Origin: Drosophila persimilis | Taxonomy: Eukaryota; Arthropoda; Insecta; Diptera; Drosophilidae | Assembly: GCF_003286085.1 (NCBI RefSeq) | Contig: NW_020825313.1 | Span: 1,860,001-1,924,000 of the forward strand | DNA length: 64,000 bases | Direction: 5' to 3' | In this document: one piece after another, positions 62,851 through 64,000 of the stretch | Position numbering within the stretch: position 1 is the first letter of the stretch | Layout: each line of letters begins with the position of its first letter | Notes under the pieces: generated by a model | What the model was told of the DNA's origin: nothing | Databases searched by the model: none | What the model saw: only the letters and a program-made list of their open reading frames with translations | Position numbers and translations under genes: made by a program

Positions 62851-63240
62851 GGCATCATAGTTTGTTGCACTTCGATAGTATACAGCCCACAACACAAAGC
62901 TGCCCAGGTATTACTCCTCCCGATCTGGCCGTTCAACCGGACACTCTTTCCGTTGCTCAAAATTCTGCTAGCAGCTCGTCTCTACCTTCGTCTACGTCTC
63001 TTGCTGCCCAAGGTCTTCACTCTGATGTCGTGCTTCTGGCTACAGCCGTGGTTCTCGTGAAGAATCGGTCTGGCGTTTTAGTTCCTTGTCGTGCCATCTT
63101 AGATTCAGGATCGGAGCTGCATCTCGTCACATCCAGGTTCGCCCAGCAGCTTCAGCTTAGGAGAACTCAATGCACTTGTGTCTGGGCTGGGCGATACCAG
63201 CGTTTCTACTGAGGGATCCACCATAAGCATTTGTATGCTG
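62851..63240 (+). pseudogene. BEL/Pao protease, element 2 (truncated)
   Basis: The frame gives 'VLLATAVVLVKNRSG' and 'CRAILDSGSELHLVTSRFAQ', the BEL/Pao DSGS protease signature, then frameshifts at about 63180 and loses similarity at about 63240. RT, RNase H, integrase and the 3' LTR are absent from the window, so the element is either truncated here or interrupted by the sequence that follows. Confidence 0.78.
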
Positions 63241-64000
63241 TAGCGTGCAGGTGTGGGATAGCTGTCGTTTACCCATACTAGTATGAAGAGATTTCGTGTG
63301 CACCTCTAGCTATGCTCTGACTAAGCTCGCCGGATTGTCGGGGTTCGTTCTACTCTCTCCTATCTCATACTGACACACACTCGCATAATGTTTTAGGTGC
63401 ACATTTAAAAATTAAAAAAAAAAAAGGAACCAAACATAAAACTAACAACAGAATCCAGGTTTAACCGGAGCAAGGAATTGGTTATAGGACTAACAAGTTG
63501 GTTGTGAAAAGTGTGGACATTCTTATCAATTACTCTACTCAAATGATGAGAAACTCCGGTGTTAGTGAGAATCTCTACCTTTTCTCCCCTCCCAACCTAT
63601 GCTATACAGGTAACCTGACCGTATAGACCCTTGAATAACGGTAAACAGTTATCATCCCACCACTTTGATCATGCCTTTCTGAGGACGGACTCCTGAATTT
63701 AGAACATATTATGGTTGTACTTCAAAATCAATATCACTATATATATATTTCAATAAATCCCTAATCATATAATTAAATTCTTGGAGGGGGTTTTTCTTAA
63801 CTTATAATTAAATTCATTTTTTTTTTTTGCTGTGTCTCGATAGCTTAATATATTAGTAAAGAATTGAGAAGAAATATTAGGAAAAATAATGATTTAAAAC
63901 TGACCATCATATATGGGCAACAGATTCTAAAGGGGTGAGAGGTACCAATACATTATGGTTACGGATATATAAATGTGATATCAATAGAAAAATATATGTA
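63241..64000. other. Unassigned AT-rich sequence to the window edge
   Basis: No coding homology. There are A and T runs (63409-63425, 63817-63829) and ATATAT patches. It may be another insertion's edge or unique spacer. Confidence 0.4.

Overview
The window looks like repeat-dense heterochromatin from a drosophilid fly (Drosophila or a close relative). The evidence is the mix of elements: Ty3/gypsy elements including an envelope-bearing gypsy-group element, BEL/Pao, I-like, LOA-like (DUF4780-type ORF1) and CR1/Jockey-type LINEs, DINE-1/helentron-like repeats, and an insect-type ribosomal protein S19 sequence. I cannot name the species. I see no intron-bearing host gene, tRNA, rRNA or CRISPR array. 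Nearly all coding sequence is retroelement protein, mostly broken by frameshifts, stops or deletions. Some small indels could be assembly errors.

Layout. 1-8.8 kb: an unidentified reading frame at the edge, a CR1-like LINE fragment, helentron-like repeats, and a minus-strand BEL/Pao relic carrying solo LTR 'A' (7235-8095, target duplication ACGT). 8.8-19.9 kb: an 11.1-kb Osvaldo/Ulysses-like LTR retrotransposon (LTRs 8807-10309 and 18513-19943, target duplication CCAA) inserted into the reverse transcriptase of a CR1/Jockey-type LINE whose two halves lie at 8519-8806 and 19948-21042. Its gag is split by a second, inverted solo LTR 'B' of the same family as A. Between its protease and RNase H lies an intact, intronless 156-codon RpS19 coding sequence with its own 5' leader and 3' UTR, in the same orientation as the element. 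This looks like a host mRNA captured by template switching.

21-24 kb: a 60-bp direct repeat around a 22-bp foldback, and a gag relic. 24.16-31.93 kb: a young gypsy-group (errantivirus-like) element with 537-bp LTRs (I see one difference), target duplication TGCA, damaged gag and pol but an uninterrupted envelope ORF. 34-38.8 kb: a degenerate I-like LINE. 39.1-49.1 kb: two minus-strand LOA-like LINEs sharing one RT deletion, one on each side of a 1.7-kb LTR whose partner LTR is at 50.07-51.86 kb. 51.88-57.76 kb: a minus-strand gypsy-type element whose LTRs share a ~270-bp module with the 5' end of the second LOA copy. 58.5-60.9 kb: a second copy of the CR1-like/helentron-like unit seen at 3-5.7 kb. 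60.9-63.2 kb: the 5' LTR, gag and protease of another BEL/Pao element.

The genes form layers of retroelements inserted into each other rather than a pathway. Target duplications and interrupted reading frames let the order be read: LINE RT, then Osvaldo-like element, then solo LTR B.
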